Source: Microthrixaceae bacterium
GTDB lineage: Bacteria > Actinomycetota > Acidimicrobiia > Acidimicrobiales > Acidimicrobilacustridaceae
Length of the DNA: 53,603 bases
Reading direction: 5' to 3'
NCBI GenBank assembly: GCA_947449015.1
Contig: CANFQA010000015.1
Location: 1-53,603 of the forward strand
This document shows positions 7,112 to 15,049 of this stretch, piece after piece. A model generated the notes under the pieces. That model was not told the DNA's origin, did no database searches, and saw only the letters and a program-made list of their open reading frames with translations. The position numbers were made by a program, and so were the translations under genes. Each line of letters opens with the position of its first letter. Position 1 is the first letter of the stretch.

Positions 7112-8680
7112 TCATGCCATTCGAATCTCAACGGTGCGACCAAGCACTTCCTCGAGCAAGCCTCGACGTTCACTGGCCGCCTGAAGTTCGAGCGAAGCAT
7201 CGCCGCGGGCGCCCAATTCGATAACTACAGGGGCATCACCTGTGGGGATGGAAACATGCACCGATGCCACCGGTGATCGATGCGAGCGATCGAGGGCAAT
7301 CCCCATGCGCAGAATCGCTGCCATCGCACGAACCCGTTCTTGCTCAGCGGGTCGGAGTCGAGCGAACTCGGAATGCTTCAACTTTGGCGAACCTTTGCGG
7401 TGATAGCGAGCGACAAGCGCAATCAGTTCGATCTCATGATCAGTGAACCCAGCCAAACGATCGGAGTGACGGATCACGTAATAGGAGTGCTTGTGGTGCT
7501 CACTATGCGATACCGAGAGCCCAACGTTGGCCAGCAACGCAGCAGCCTCAAGCAGCTCGCGAGTGTCATCGCCCAGTCCGTGTAACGCCGTGAGGGCGTC
7601 GAAGACCTCGAGCGTGAGTGCCGCCGCCCGTTTGGAATGAGCTGGATCATCATCCATTGACTCCACCAGGTGCATCACACTTCGACGGCGAAGATCCTGC
7701 AGGTGATGCAGTGTGGCGCCTCGTCTGCGCGATAACGCGTCGAGCAGGACGCCTTCACGCAGCGCGTAATCAGAGATGAGGATGGAGCTGATGTTGAGCT
7801 CACGCACGGCCTGCTCCAGCACCAGCGCTCCACCGAGGATGATGTCGGCCCGTGATGGATCCATACCCGCAAGGCGGCGTCGCTCCTCCACCGACTCACA
7901 GGCAATCAAACGATCAACGACTTCGGAGATCTCTTCTGCGGTCATCTCGAAGTTGTTGTATGTGCGCAGTGTCTCGCCGCCACGTGCCACATGAACCAGC
8001 GCGGCGATGGTCTCAGCCGTGCCCGAGGATGCAATGGCCACGTTGAAGCCCAATGCCTCCACCTCACGCACCATGGGAGCAAGCGCAGAGCGGATATGAC
8101 GACGACAGGAGTCGACCGCACCGGGATGGTTCCGTTCACCACCAAAAAAACGTCGGGAAAGTCGAATCGCGCCAAGTTTGAGACTGCCTGCCGCAAGCGT
8201 TTCACCGCGCTCACCCACAAGGATCTCGGTGCTGCCGCCACCAATATCGATGAGGACGAGCCGCTTGTCGAAGACCGGTACTGACTGAAGCACGCCAAGG
8301 TGGATGAGGCGGGCTTCTTCGACCCCAGCAATCACATCAACATCAATGCCAGCCTCAGTTCGAACCCGTTCAATGAACTCATCTGCGTTCTCGGCCTCAC
8401 GCACTGCACTTGTGGCCACCGCGTGGATATCAGCACCATGAATGGCGGCGACCCTTGACAGCCGAATGAGCGCAGCGACACCGCGATCGATGGCATCGGG
8501 TTCGAGGCGCTTCATGTCACCGGAACTGGAACCGAGTCGGACCATCTCCTTCTCGCGCTCAATAACCTCGAACGAAGGTCCGCTGGCCTCCGCTCCCTCG
8601 CCGATCTCGCCGACACGCGCGACAACCATATGGAACGAGTTGGTTCCGATATCGATGGCGGCGAGTGGACGTTGGGTCAT
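7112..8680 (-). CDS. ppx: Exopolyphosphatase / guanosine pentaphosphatase (Ppx/GppA family)
   Basis: This 522-residue phosphatase has the actin-like ASKHA fold. The first phosphate loop is AAIDIGTNSFHMVV and the second is LVLIDIGGGSTEILVG. A C-terminal HD-like domain begins at about residue 330 (LLEAAALLANVGLSVSHSEHHKHSYYVIRHSD), so this is the long two-domain form. It releases phosphate from polyphosphate chains or hydrolyses pppGpp; sequence alone does not separate the two roles. Its ATG overlaps the stop of the IclR regulator by four bases, so the two are cotranscribed and probably translationally coupled. That links polyphosphate/(p)ppGpp metabolism to an amino acid regulator. Confidence 0.9.
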   Translation of the reverse strand: MTQRPLAAIDIGTNSFHMVVARVGEIGEGAEASGPSFEVIEREKEMVRLGSSSGDMKRLEPDAIDRGVAALIRLSRVAAIHGADIHAVATSAVREAENADEFIERVRTEAGIDVDVIAGVEEARLIHLGVLQSVPVFDKRLVLIDIGGGSTEILVGERGETLAAGSLKLGAIRLSRRFFGGERNHPGAVDSCRRHIRSALAPMVREVEALGFNVAIASSGTAETIAALVHVARGGETLRTYNNFEMTAEEISEVVDRLIACESVEERRRLAGMDPSRADIILGGALVLEQAVRELNISSILISDYALREGVLLDALSRRRGATLHHLQDLRRRSVMHLVESMDDDPAHSKRAAALTLEVFDALTALHGLGDDTRELLEAAALLANVGLSVSHSEHHKHSYYVIRHSDRLAGFTDHEIELIALVARYHRKGSPKLKHSEFARLRPAEQERVRAMAAILRMGIALDRSHRSPVASVHVSIPTGDAPVVIELGARGDASLELQAASERRGLLEEVLGRTVEIRMA

Positions 8681-9342
8681 GGCAGTTCGGGTCGAAGGCC
8701 GGCATCACGCTGGATTCGTTGCGCAGCGGCGACCACCGCTTCACCGTAGCGACGTCCGGGGTGCTTCGTGGTGCGTTCGATCGGACCCGACACACTGACT
8801 GCCGCCACAATCAACCCAGCATCGAACACCGGTGCTGACACCGAGGCCACGCCGGCTTCGCGTTCCCCAACACTCTCGGTCCAACCCTGCGCACCGATTT
8901 GGCCATTGAGCACGCGAGCGCCTGAACCGAGTCCGAGCAACGGAAGGCTCGCACCGAGCGGCACGATGGTGCGCAGTCCATGGGGCGATTGCAGCGCAGC
9001 GATACACACGCGGCTGTCGGCTTCGGGGACGAAGAGCTGCACGCTCTCCTCGGTGGAGTCACGGAGTTCGCGTAGCGCTTTCTGTGCTGCGCCAGCGAGC
9101 GGGAACGCCTCGGTCGCAGCCCGACCCAGCGCCACCAGCCGGGTCCCGAGGGTGAAGCGGCCCTCGTCGTCCCGGCGCACCAGGCCGTGTGCCTCGAGCG
9201 CAGTGGCCAATCGGTGGGCAGTCGCCCGGGGCAGTCCGGTGGCAGTCACTAACTCTGAAAGCGACTGGGGCGAGACCTCAAGGACATCGAGCACAACAAC
9301 TGCCTTGTCCAGAACGCCCACACCGCCTAGAGTGTTTCCCAT
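8677..9342 (-). CDS. ndgR: IclR-family regulator, NdgR/AreB-like (leucine biosynthesis)
   Basis: A 221-residue IclR regulator. The N-terminal winged helix-turn-helix is VGVLDKAVVVLDVLEVSPQSLSELVTATGLPRATAHRLATALEAHGLVRR, followed by a C-terminal effector-binding domain (AALQSPHGLRTIVPLGASLPL to the end). The wording at the start (GVGVLDKA, GLPRATAHRL) and the position divergent from leuCD match the actinobacterial NdgR/AreB/LtbR group, whose known members control leuCD and other amino acid genes. Transcription appears leaderless: TAGTCT lies 6 bases before the ATG with no ribosome site. Its -10 box overlaps that of leuC on the opposite strand. It is followed by ppx with a four-base overlap. 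The functional assignment rests on family and synteny. Confidence 0.85.
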   Translation of the reverse strand: MGNTLGGVGVLDKAVVVLDVLEVSPQSLSELVTATGLPRATAHRLATALEAHGLVRRDDEGRFTLGTRLVALGRAATEAFPLAGAAQKALRELRDSTEESVQLFVPEADSRVCIAALQSPHGLRTIVPLGASLPLLGLGSGARVLNGQIGAQGWTESVGEREAGVASVSAPVFDAGLIVAAVSVSGPIERTTKHPGRRYGEAVVAAAQRIQRDAGLRPELP

Positions 9343-9348
9343 AGAGCG

Positions 9349-9358
9349 AGACTATCGT
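9349..9358. promoter_or_regulatory. Overlapping divergent -10 boxes of ndgR and leuC
   Basis: On the minus strand TAGTCT (9349-9354) lies 6 bases before the ndgR ATG. On the plus strand TATCGT (9353-9358) would drive leuCD from about 9365. The two hexamers share two bases, so the promoters should be mutually exclusive. Confidence 0.5.
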
Positions 9359-9365
9359 CCCATTA

Positions 9366-9376
9366 TGTGAGACACA
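9366..9376. promoter_or_regulatory. Inverted repeat TGTG-AGA-CACA, candidate regulator operator
   Basis: A perfect palindromic TGTG/CACA pair separated by AGA falls right at the predicted leuC transcription start. It is a reasonable place for the divergent IclR regulator to repress or activate. Binding is inferred, not shown. Confidence 0.35.
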
Positions 9377-9413
9377 AGCACTGCCGCACCGTGGCATCAA
9401 TCGACCTCAAACA

Positions 9414-9429
9414 GCATCAGTTCTGATGC
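9414..9429 (+). repeat. Inverted repeat upstream of the leuC ribosome site
   Basis: GCATCAG and CTGATGC are separated by two bases. In RNA this gives a 6-bp stem with a four-base loop ending about 7 bases before AGGAAAGGA. It could be a second binding site for the divergent regulator or an RNA element affecting leuC translation. Confidence 0.4.
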
Positions 9430-9452
9430 CTCCCCAGGAAAGGACCACTCTC

Positions 9453-10856
9453 ATGAGCTCCCCCAGGACCCTCTCTCAGAAGATCTGGGACGACCATTTG
9501 GTGCGCAGCGCCGAAGGCGAACCAGAGCTGCTGTACATCGACCTGCACCTCGTCCATGAGGTCACCTCACCACAGGCGTTCGACGGCCTGCGAATGAGTA
9601 ACCGTGGCGTTCGTCGCCCAGAGCTCACGGTGGCCACCGAGGATCACAACGTCCCCACCTCCGATATCCACCTCCCCATCGCAGACCCCATCTCGCGCAA
9701 GCAGGTGGATGTACTGCGGGCCAACACCGCCGAGTACGGCATTGTCGAGCACGCCATGGGCACCCCCGGCCAGGGCATCGTGCATGTCATCGGCCCAGAG
9801 CAGGGTCTCACCATGCCGGGCATGACCATCGTGTGCGGCGACAGCCATACCGCCACCCACGGCGCGTTCGGTGCCCTTGCCTTCGGCATCGGCACCAGCG
9901 AGGTCGAGCATGTGCTCGCCACCCAAACCCTGCCGCAGCATGCTCCTGAAACCATGGCCGTCAATGTCGAGGGCGAACTGCCCGAAGGCGTCACCGCCAA
10001 GGACCTCATCCTCGCCATCATCGGCATGATCGGCACCGGCGGCGGCATCGGCGCAGTCATCGAATACCGCGGCTCGGCCATCCGTGCGCTTTCAATGGAA
10101 GGGCGCATGACCGTCTGCAACATGTCGATCGAAGCCGGCGCCAAGGCCGGGCTCATCGCCCCCGACGACACCACCTTCGAGTATCTCAAGGGTCGCCGGC
10201 ACGCCCCCACCGGTGCCGACTGGGAGGCCGCAGTCGCCTACTGGCGCACGCTGCCCACCGACGAAGGCGCTGTCTTCGATCGCAGTGTCACCATCGACGC
10301 TTCCACACTTCGCCCGTTCGTGTCCTGGGGCACCAACCCCGGTCAGGTCATCGAGCTCGACGCCAACGTCCCCGACCCCGCCGCCATGGCTGATCCCATC
10401 GATGCCAGCAACGCCCAGCGTGCGCTCGAGTACATGGGTCTCACCGCCGGCATGCGCATCAAGGACATCGCCGTCGACACCGTGTTCATCGGTTCATGCA
10501 CCAACAGCCGCATCGAAGATCTGCGTGCAGCAGCCGCTGTCGCGAAGGGTCGCAGTGTGAAGGCGGGCCTGCGGGCCATGGTCGTGCCCGGTTCCTTCGA
10601 GGTGAAGAACCGGGCCGAAGCCGAAGGACTGCACACCATCTTCACCGAGGCCGGCTTCGACTGGCGCGAGCCGGGCTGCTCGATGTGTCTGGCCATGAAC
10701 CCCGACAAGTTGGCGCCAGGTGAACGCTCGGCTTCCACCTCGAACCGCAACTTCGAGGGCCGTCAGGGCAAGGGTGGTCGCACGCATCTCGTCTCCCCCG
10801 CCGTTGCCGCCGCTACCGCCATCGCCGGCACCTTCGCCGATCCCACCGACCTGTAG
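9453..10856 (+). CDS. leuC: 3-isopropylmalate dehydratase large subunit
   Basis: This is the aconitase-family catalytic subunit that isomerises 2- to 3-isopropylmalate with a [4Fe-4S] cluster (467 residues). The three cluster cysteines are visible in [16 protein letters not shown] and in [12 protein letters not shown]. Other family blocks are [16 protein letters not shown] near the N-terminus, [33 protein letters not shown], and the terminal [27 protein letters not shown]. The start at 9453 follows AGGAAAGGA by 8 bases. A 7-bp inverted repeat (GCATCAG/CTGATGC, 9414-9429) lies just before the ribosome site. leuD follows after 12 bases. The same enzyme would serve the citramalate route. Confidence 0.95.
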   Translation: MSSPRTLSQKIWDDHLVRSAEGEPELLYIDLHLVHEVTSPQAFDGLRMSNRGVRRPELTVATEDHNVPTSDIHLPIADPISRKQVDVLRANTAEYGIVEHAMGTPGQGIVHVIGPEQGLTMPGMTIVCGDSHTATHGAFGALAFGIGTSEVEHVLATQTLPQHAPETMAVNVEGELPEGVTAKDLILAIIGMIGTGGGIGAVIEYRGSAIRALSMEGRMTVCNMSIEAGAKAGLIAPDDTTFEYLKGRRHAPTGADWEAAVAYWRTLPTDEGAVFDRSVTIDASTLRPFVSWGTNPGQVIELDANVPDPAAMADPIDASNAQRALEYMGLTAGMRIKDIAVDTVFIGSCTNSRIEDLRAAAAVAKGRSVKAGLRAMVVPGSFEVKNRAEAEGLHTIFTEAGFDWREPGCSMCLAMNPDKLAPGERSASTSNRNFEGRQGKGGRTHLVSPAVAAATAIAGTFADPTDL

Positions 10857-10868
10857 GAAGAGGACATC

Positions 10869-11462
10869 ATGGAACCAGTCATCACCATCACCGGCACCGC
10901 GGTGCCACTCGACCGCTCAGACGTCGACACCGATCAGATCATCCCCAGCGATTGGCTCAAGCGCGTCGAGCGCACCGGCTTCGGGGCGGGCCTGTTCAGC
11001 GAATGGCGTGAGGATCCCGAGTTCGTCATGAACCTCCCGCAGTTCGCAGAGGCCAACATTCTCGTGGCCGGCCCGAACTTCGGCGTGGGTTCATCACGTG
11101 AACACGCGGTGTGGGCGATCATGGATTACGGCTTCAAGGCCGTCATTGCTCCCCGCTTCGGCGACATTTTCCGCAACAACTCTGCGAAGAACGGTCTCGT
11201 TCCTGTGGTGCTGCCCGCCGACGTGGCGGTGCAGATCCTGAAGGCAGTGGAGGCTGATCCCACGCTTGAGATCACCATCAGCCTCGAGACCCGTCGGGTC
11301 ACGGTGCCGGCGCTCGGCATTAACGTCGAATTCCCCCTTGACGACTCCACCCGTCACCGTTTTATGAACGGACTCGACGACATCGGCATCACCCTGCAGA
11401 ACGAGGCCGATATCTCGGCATTCGAAGCAACTCGTCCGAGCTGGTTGCCCGCAACGCGCTGA
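10869..11462 (+). CDS. leuD: 3-isopropylmalate dehydratase small subunit
   Basis: This is the swivel-domain subunit that completes the LeuCD isomerase (197 residues). Signature blocks are LDRSDVDTDQIIPSDWLKRVERTGFG at the N-terminus and VAGPNFGVGSSREHAVWAIMDYGFKAVIAPRFGDIFRNNS, which carries the substrate-recognition loop. The ATG is preceded by AGGAAGAGGA and lies 12 bases after the leuC stop, so the two are cotranscribed. It ends just before a strong hairpin that separates it from the convergent leuA. Confidence 0.96.
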   Translation: MEPVITITGTAVPLDRSDVDTDQIIPSDWLKRVERTGFGAGLFSEWREDPEFVMNLPQFAEANILVAGPNFGVGSSREHAVWAIMDYGFKAVIAPRFGDIFRNNSAKNGLVPVVLPADVAVQILKAVEADPTLEITISLETRRVTVPALGINVEFPLDDSTRHRFMNGLDDIGITLQNEADISAFEATRPSWLPATR

Positions 11463-11470
11463 TCGCGAAA

Positions 11471-11513
11471 CGAGGGCCCGGCGGTGCACATCATGGGCAC
11501 TGCCGGGCCCTCG
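11471..11513. terminator. Bidirectional hairpin terminator between leuD and leuA
   Basis: CGAGGGCCCGGC pairs perfectly with GCCGGGCCCTCG, with an additional inner GTGC/GCAC stem in the loop. There is no strong T-run on either side, which is common for high-GC actinobacteria. Its position between two convergent genes supports termination of both transcripts. Confidence 0.75.
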
Positions 11514-11528
11514 TTGCGTTCGTAGCGT

Positions 11529-13127
11529 TCAGCGCAATGAGCCGGGACGGGCGACCTTGGTGGGGTCCTCACCCGACTTCTGCACCCGCACGATGCGGTT
11601 GATGGCATTGAGGAAGGCGCGAGCCGAGGCCTCGACCACATCAGTGGAAAGACCGCGACCGGGCATGGACAGTCCGTCAACGTTGAAGCGCAGCGCCACA
11701 TCGGCAAGCGCATCGACATCACCACTCACCGAATGCACGGTGTAGCCGGTGAGCGTTCCATGCACGCCGGTGGCCATCTTGATGGCCTGACATGCGGCGT
11801 CGACCATGCCGCCACCCTCTGCAGTGGCTTCCATGCTTTCGCCATCGTGAGTTACGACCACCGTGGCGGTCGGAGTCGTCGTCGAACCACCACGGCAGTC
11901 CACCGACACGAGCTGGAACGCATAGTGCACGGTGTCACCAATCTCTTCGGCAACCAGTGCTTCCAGATCGGCATCACTCAGTTCCACCTTGCGATCAGCC
12001 AGTTCCTTGAACCGAGTGAACGCGGAATCTAGGGCGTCGCCGCTCAGGTCGTATCCCATGGTCTTGAGCCGATCGGCGAACGCGTGACGACCGGAGTGCT
12101 TGCCCAGCACGATCTTCGTTTCGCCCTGGCCGACGGCGGCCGGATCCATGATCTCGTAGGTGCTGGGGTCGCTCAGCATCCCGTGCTGATGGATGCCCGA
12201 CTCATGGGCGAACGCGTTACGGCCCACAACGGCCTTGTTGTACTGCACCGCATAGCCAGTGAGACGACTGACCAAGCGACTGGTACGGGCCAGTTCCTCG
12301 GAGCGGATGGCACAGTCGATGCCGCCGTAGTAATCCGAACGAGTGCGCATGGCCATAACGATCTCTTCGAGCGCCGCGTTGCCCGCCCGCTCCCCCAGAC
12401 CGTTGATGGCGCATTCGATCTGCCGTGCACCGGCGTGCACCGCGGCCATGGAGTTGGCCACTGCCATACCCAGGTCGTTATGGCAGTGGGTGGAGATGAT
12501 GTAATCGCCCTTCACGAAATTACGGACGTCGGCGAGACGCGTGGCGTACTCGGCCGGCATGCCGTAGCCAACGGTGTCAGGGATGTTGAGCGTGGTGGCA
12601 CCGTTGTCCACGGCGATCTGCAGTACCTCGCACATGAAGTCGAAATCAGAACGCGAGGCATCCTCGGGAGAGAACTCGACATCGCTGGTGTAGTTGCGGG
12701 CGTGCGCAACGGCGGAGGCGGTCTCGGCCTTCACCTGATCCGGGGTCATGCGCAACTTGTGCTTCATATGCGTCTCGCTGGTGGCGATGAACACATGGAT
12801 GCGACGACGGGTGGCCGGTTCGATGGCCTCCCAGCAACGATCGACATCCTTCAGCGCCGTGCGGGAAAGGCCACAGATGACCGGGCCGGAGACGCTGCGG
12901 GCGATGGCCTGCACGCTCTCGAAGTCGCCCTGGCTAGCGATGGGGAATCCGGCTTCGATGACGTCGACGCCGAGGCGGGCCAACTGCTCGGCGATCTCGA
13001 CCTTTTCGCCCTGATCGAGCGAGATACCCGGCGACTGCTCGCCATCGCGCAATGTGGTGTCGAAGATGATGATGCGGTTCGGATCGGCAGCGACGATCTC
13101 GACTGGTGAAGAATCGGTGATGCTCAT
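11529..13127 (-). CDS. leuA: 2-isopropylmalate synthase
   Basis: This enzyme commits 2-ketoisovalerate to leucine by condensing it with acetyl-CoA (532 residues). The barrel starts with IIFDTTLRDGEQSPGISLDQGEKVEIAEQL. The metal-site HCHNDLGMAVANSMAAVHAGARQIECAINGLGERAGN and HESGIHQHGML blocks are present. A C-terminal allosteric domain (about residues 390-510) should bind leucine. The start has GAAAGG 7 bases upstream of the ATG. It is the only gene of its transcript before the leuD terminator, and it is preceded by a leader peptide and attenuator at 13223-13361. Feedback inhibition plus attenuation would give two layers of leucine control. Confidence 0.96.
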   Translation of the reverse strand: MSITDSSPVEIVAADPNRIIIFDTTLRDGEQSPGISLDQGEKVEIAEQLARLGVDVIEAGFPIASQGDFESVQAIARSVSGPVICGLSRTALKDVDRCWEAIEPATRRRIHVFIATSETHMKHKLRMTPDQVKAETASAVAHARNYTSDVEFSPEDASRSDFDFMCEVLQIAVDNGATTLNIPDTVGYGMPAEYATRLADVRNFVKGDYIISTHCHNDLGMAVANSMAAVHAGARQIECAINGLGERAGNAALEEIVMAMRTRSDYYGGIDCAIRSEELARTSRLVSRLTGYAVQYNKAVVGRNAFAHESGIHQHGMLSDPSTYEIMDPAAVGQGETKIVLGKHSGRHAFADRLKTMGYDLSGDALDSAFTRFKELADRKVELSDADLEALVAEEIGDTVHYAFQLVSVDCRGGSTTTPTATVVVTHDGESMEATAEGGGMVDAACQAIKMATGVHGTLTGYTVHSVSGDVDALADVALRFNVDGLSMPGRGLSTDVVEASARAFLNAINRIVRVQKSGEDPTKVARPGSLR

Positions 13128-13222
13128 GGGAATGCCTTTCGGGTGCCCACTGTGTGGGCGGTGCGGGAAGAGTCTGCTCCAGATGGGGACGGGCGCCTGT
13201 GATCAACACGGGCCGGAGAACG

Positions 13223-13254
13223 AAAAAACCTCCTGGCCCGAGGGCACAGGAGGT
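13223..13254 (-). terminator. Attenuator terminator upstream of leuA
   Basis: On the minus strand ACCTCCTG pairs with CAGGAGGT around an inner GCCC/GGGC stem, and a run of six T follows directly. It lies 96 bases before the leuA ATG and 29 bases after the leader-peptide stop. A competing stem pairs AGGT and CGAGC just after the peptide with GCTCG and ACCT, and would consume the 5' arm of the terminator. This arrangement is that of a leucine attenuator. Confidence 0.8.
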
Positions 13255-13283
13255 CGACGAGCACCGGTATGGGGGCGCTCGCC

Positions 13284-13325
13284 CTACCTAAGGAGCAGTT
13301 CCGAGAAGTTGTTGTGCGTGCACAT
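13284..13325 (-). CDS. leuL: leuA leader peptide (13 aa, three consecutive Leu codons)
   Basis: The short frame ATG...TAG encodes MCTHNNFSELLLR, with consecutive CTG, CTC and CTT leucine codons near the end. It sits between a promoter and an intrinsic terminator upstream of leuA. By analogy with known attenuators, scarce leucyl-tRNA would stall the ribosome on these codons and favour the alternative stem over the terminator. No ribosome site precedes the ATG; the -10 hexamer CAGACT is 7 bases upstream, so the peptide seems to be read from a leaderless or nearly leaderless transcript. The peptide is far too short for ordinary gene finding. Confidence 0.78.
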   Translation of the reverse strand: MCTHNNFSELLLR

Positions 13326-13332
13326 GGGAATA

Positions 13333-13361
13333 AGTCTGCCGCGCCTCGAGCCCAGTTGCAA
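13333..13361 (-). promoter_or_regulatory. Promoter of the leuL-leuA transcript
   Basis: On the minus strand a -35 hexamer TTGCAA (13356-13361) and a -10 hexamer CAGACT (13333-13338) are separated by exactly 17 bases. The leader-peptide ATG follows the -10 box after 7 bases. This is one of the few promoters here with a recognisable -35 element. Confidence 0.65.
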
Positions 13362-13376
13362 CCCCCGCACTGGGTC

Positions 13377-14933
13377 TTACAGGGTGTCGACCGAGACAAT
13401 CCCTTCCACGGCACGCAATGTGTCGCAGACCGACTCGGGAACCTCTTCGGTGGTGGCGAGCACCATCATGGCCGAGGCGCCACTGGCGGCAGTGCCGACG
13501 TCCATATCGGCGATGTTCACGCCGGAGTCGCCGACAATGGTTCCAACCCGTCCGATCATTCCGGGGCGGTCGTCGTTACGCACAACGAGCATGTGGCCGG
13601 CCGGAGGCACATCAACGCGGTGATCGTCGACCATCACGAGACGAGGTTCCCCGTTGAGCCCGACAAGCGTGCCGGCAATGCTGTGGCCCGCACCCCGCAC
13701 AGTCACGAGGTTGATGTAGGCGTGTGAGGTGGTGGAGGTGGTCTCGGCAACAGTGATGCCGTGCTCCTCGGCCAGCTTGGGCGCATTCACGAACGACACA
13801 GGGTCATCGCTGATGCGACCGAAGAAACCCTTCAACAACGAGAGCGTAAGAATGCGCGTGTCGTAACCGGCGATCTCGCCTTCATAACTGACCTCGAGCC
13901 TGTCAGCCGCCCCGGACAGACCAGCAAACAGTGCACCAAGACGCTCGACGAGACCGAGGAACGGACGCACAACCTCACTGGCTTCGGCGGCATTGACATT
14001 GACGGCGAACGGAACGAACTCACCGGCGAGAGCGAGGCCGACCATCTCGGCAATCGTGTCGCCCGCCTTGTCCTGAGCCTCATGGGTGCTGGCACCAAGA
14101 TGCGGGGTGACCACAACCTGGGGCAGTTCGAACAGCGGCGACTCGGTGGTGGGTTCCTTGTCGAACACGTCAAGCGCCGCGCCGCCGACATGGCCTGAGC
14201 GAATGGCATCGGCGAGATCGCTCTCAACGATGATGCCGCCGCGGGCCACGTTGATGATGCGCACGCCAGGCTTGGTTTTGGCGAGAGTTTCAGCGTTGAA
14301 CAGTCCGATGGTCTCGGGAGTCTTGGCCACATGGAGGGTGATGAAATCGCTCTGGGCGAGCAGTGTGTCGAAGTCGACGAGTTCGATGTTCATCTTGCGA
14401 CCCATCTCGGCCGATACGAACGGATCGAAGGCGATGAGACGCATGCCGAACGCCATAGCCCGCTGCGCAACGAGCTTGCCGATACGACCGAGTCCGACGA
14501 CACCAAGGGTCTTGTCGGAAAGTTCGACGCCAGTCCACTTGCTGCGTTCCCAGCGACCTGACACGAGCGCCGCATGGGCTTGGGGAACGTTGCGGGCCAC
14601 GGCCAACAGCAACGCCATCGTCTGCTCGGCCGCCGACAGGATGTTGGACTGCGGGGCGTTGACAACCATGACACCGCGCTCAGTGGCGGCTGCGGTGTCA
14701 ACGTTGTCGAGACCGATGCCGGCCCGGCCGACCACGATGAGATCAGTGCCGGCGGCAAGCACCTCAGCGGTGACGTCGGTGGCCGAGCGAATGATGAGCG
14801 CATGCGCACCAACGATGGCCTCGCACAGCTGCTCAGGACTCAGACCTTCCTGCACATCGACGGTGTGGCCTGCTGCGCGCAGTTGGTCGAGACCGCCATC
14901 GGCGATCGTTTCAGTGACGAGAATGCGTGCCAT
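13377..14933 (-). CDS. serA: D-3-phosphoglycerate dehydrogenase
   Basis: First enzyme of serine synthesis, oxidising 3-phosphoglycerate with NAD (518 residues, the long actinobacterial form). The Rossmann motif is LGVVGLGRIGKLVAQRAMAFGM. Catalytic blocks are INVARGGIIVESDLADAI (Arg), a Glu in DVFDKEP, and the His in VVTPHLGASTHEAQ. An intervening ASB domain (about 320-440) and a C-terminal ACT domain (DRPGMIGRVGTIVGDSGVNIADMDVG) should mediate serine feedback. The ATG follows AAGGATGAAGAG. The matching serC is at 18.4 kb on the other strand. An inverted repeat, CTGAC/GTCAG, lies 40 bases upstream. No serB was found in the window. Confidence 0.96.
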   Translation of the reverse strand: MARILVTETIADGGLDQLRAAGHTVDVQEGLSPEQLCEAIVGAHALIIRSATDVTAEVLAAGTDLIVVGRAGIGLDNVDTAAATERGVMVVNAPQSNILSAAEQTMALLLAVARNVPQAHAALVSGRWERSKWTGVELSDKTLGVVGLGRIGKLVAQRAMAFGMRLIAFDPFVSAEMGRKMNIELVDFDTLLAQSDFITLHVAKTPETIGLFNAETLAKTKPGVRIINVARGGIIVESDLADAIRSGHVGGAALDVFDKEPTTESPLFELPQVVVTPHLGASTHEAQDKAGDTIAEMVGLALAGEFVPFAVNVNAAEASEVVRPFLGLVERLGALFAGLSGAADRLEVSYEGEIAGYDTRILTLSLLKGFFGRISDDPVSFVNAPKLAEEHGITVAETTSTTSHAYINLVTVRGAGHSIAGTLVGLNGEPRLVMVDDHRVDVPPAGHMLVVRNDDRPGMIGRVGTIVGDSGVNIADMDVGTAASGASAMMVLATTEEVPESVCDTLRAVEGIVSVDTL

Positions 14934-14972
14934 AACTCTTCATCCTTGCGGAGGGGACCGCCGCCGGACCAA

Positions 14973-14984
14973 CTGACGAGTCAG
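14973..14984. repeat. Inverted repeat CTGAC-GA-GTCAG upstream of serA
   Basis: A perfect 5-bp inverted repeat with a 2-base spacer, followed by a further GTCAG half-site two bases on, lies 40 bases before the serA ATG. It could be an operator. I see no clear -10 box nearby. Confidence 0.3.
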
Positions 14985-15049
14985 AAGTCAGGGCCGGGCC
15001 GGGTTGTAGGGGGGGTGATCCGAGGGAAATCGGGGTTTGGAACTGAGAA

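Noticed and set aside
12084-13109. Long 341-codon open frame antisense to leuA
   Set aside because: It is a shadow of the GC-rich leuA codons: no start signal, no recognisable family, and all homology lies on the minus strand.
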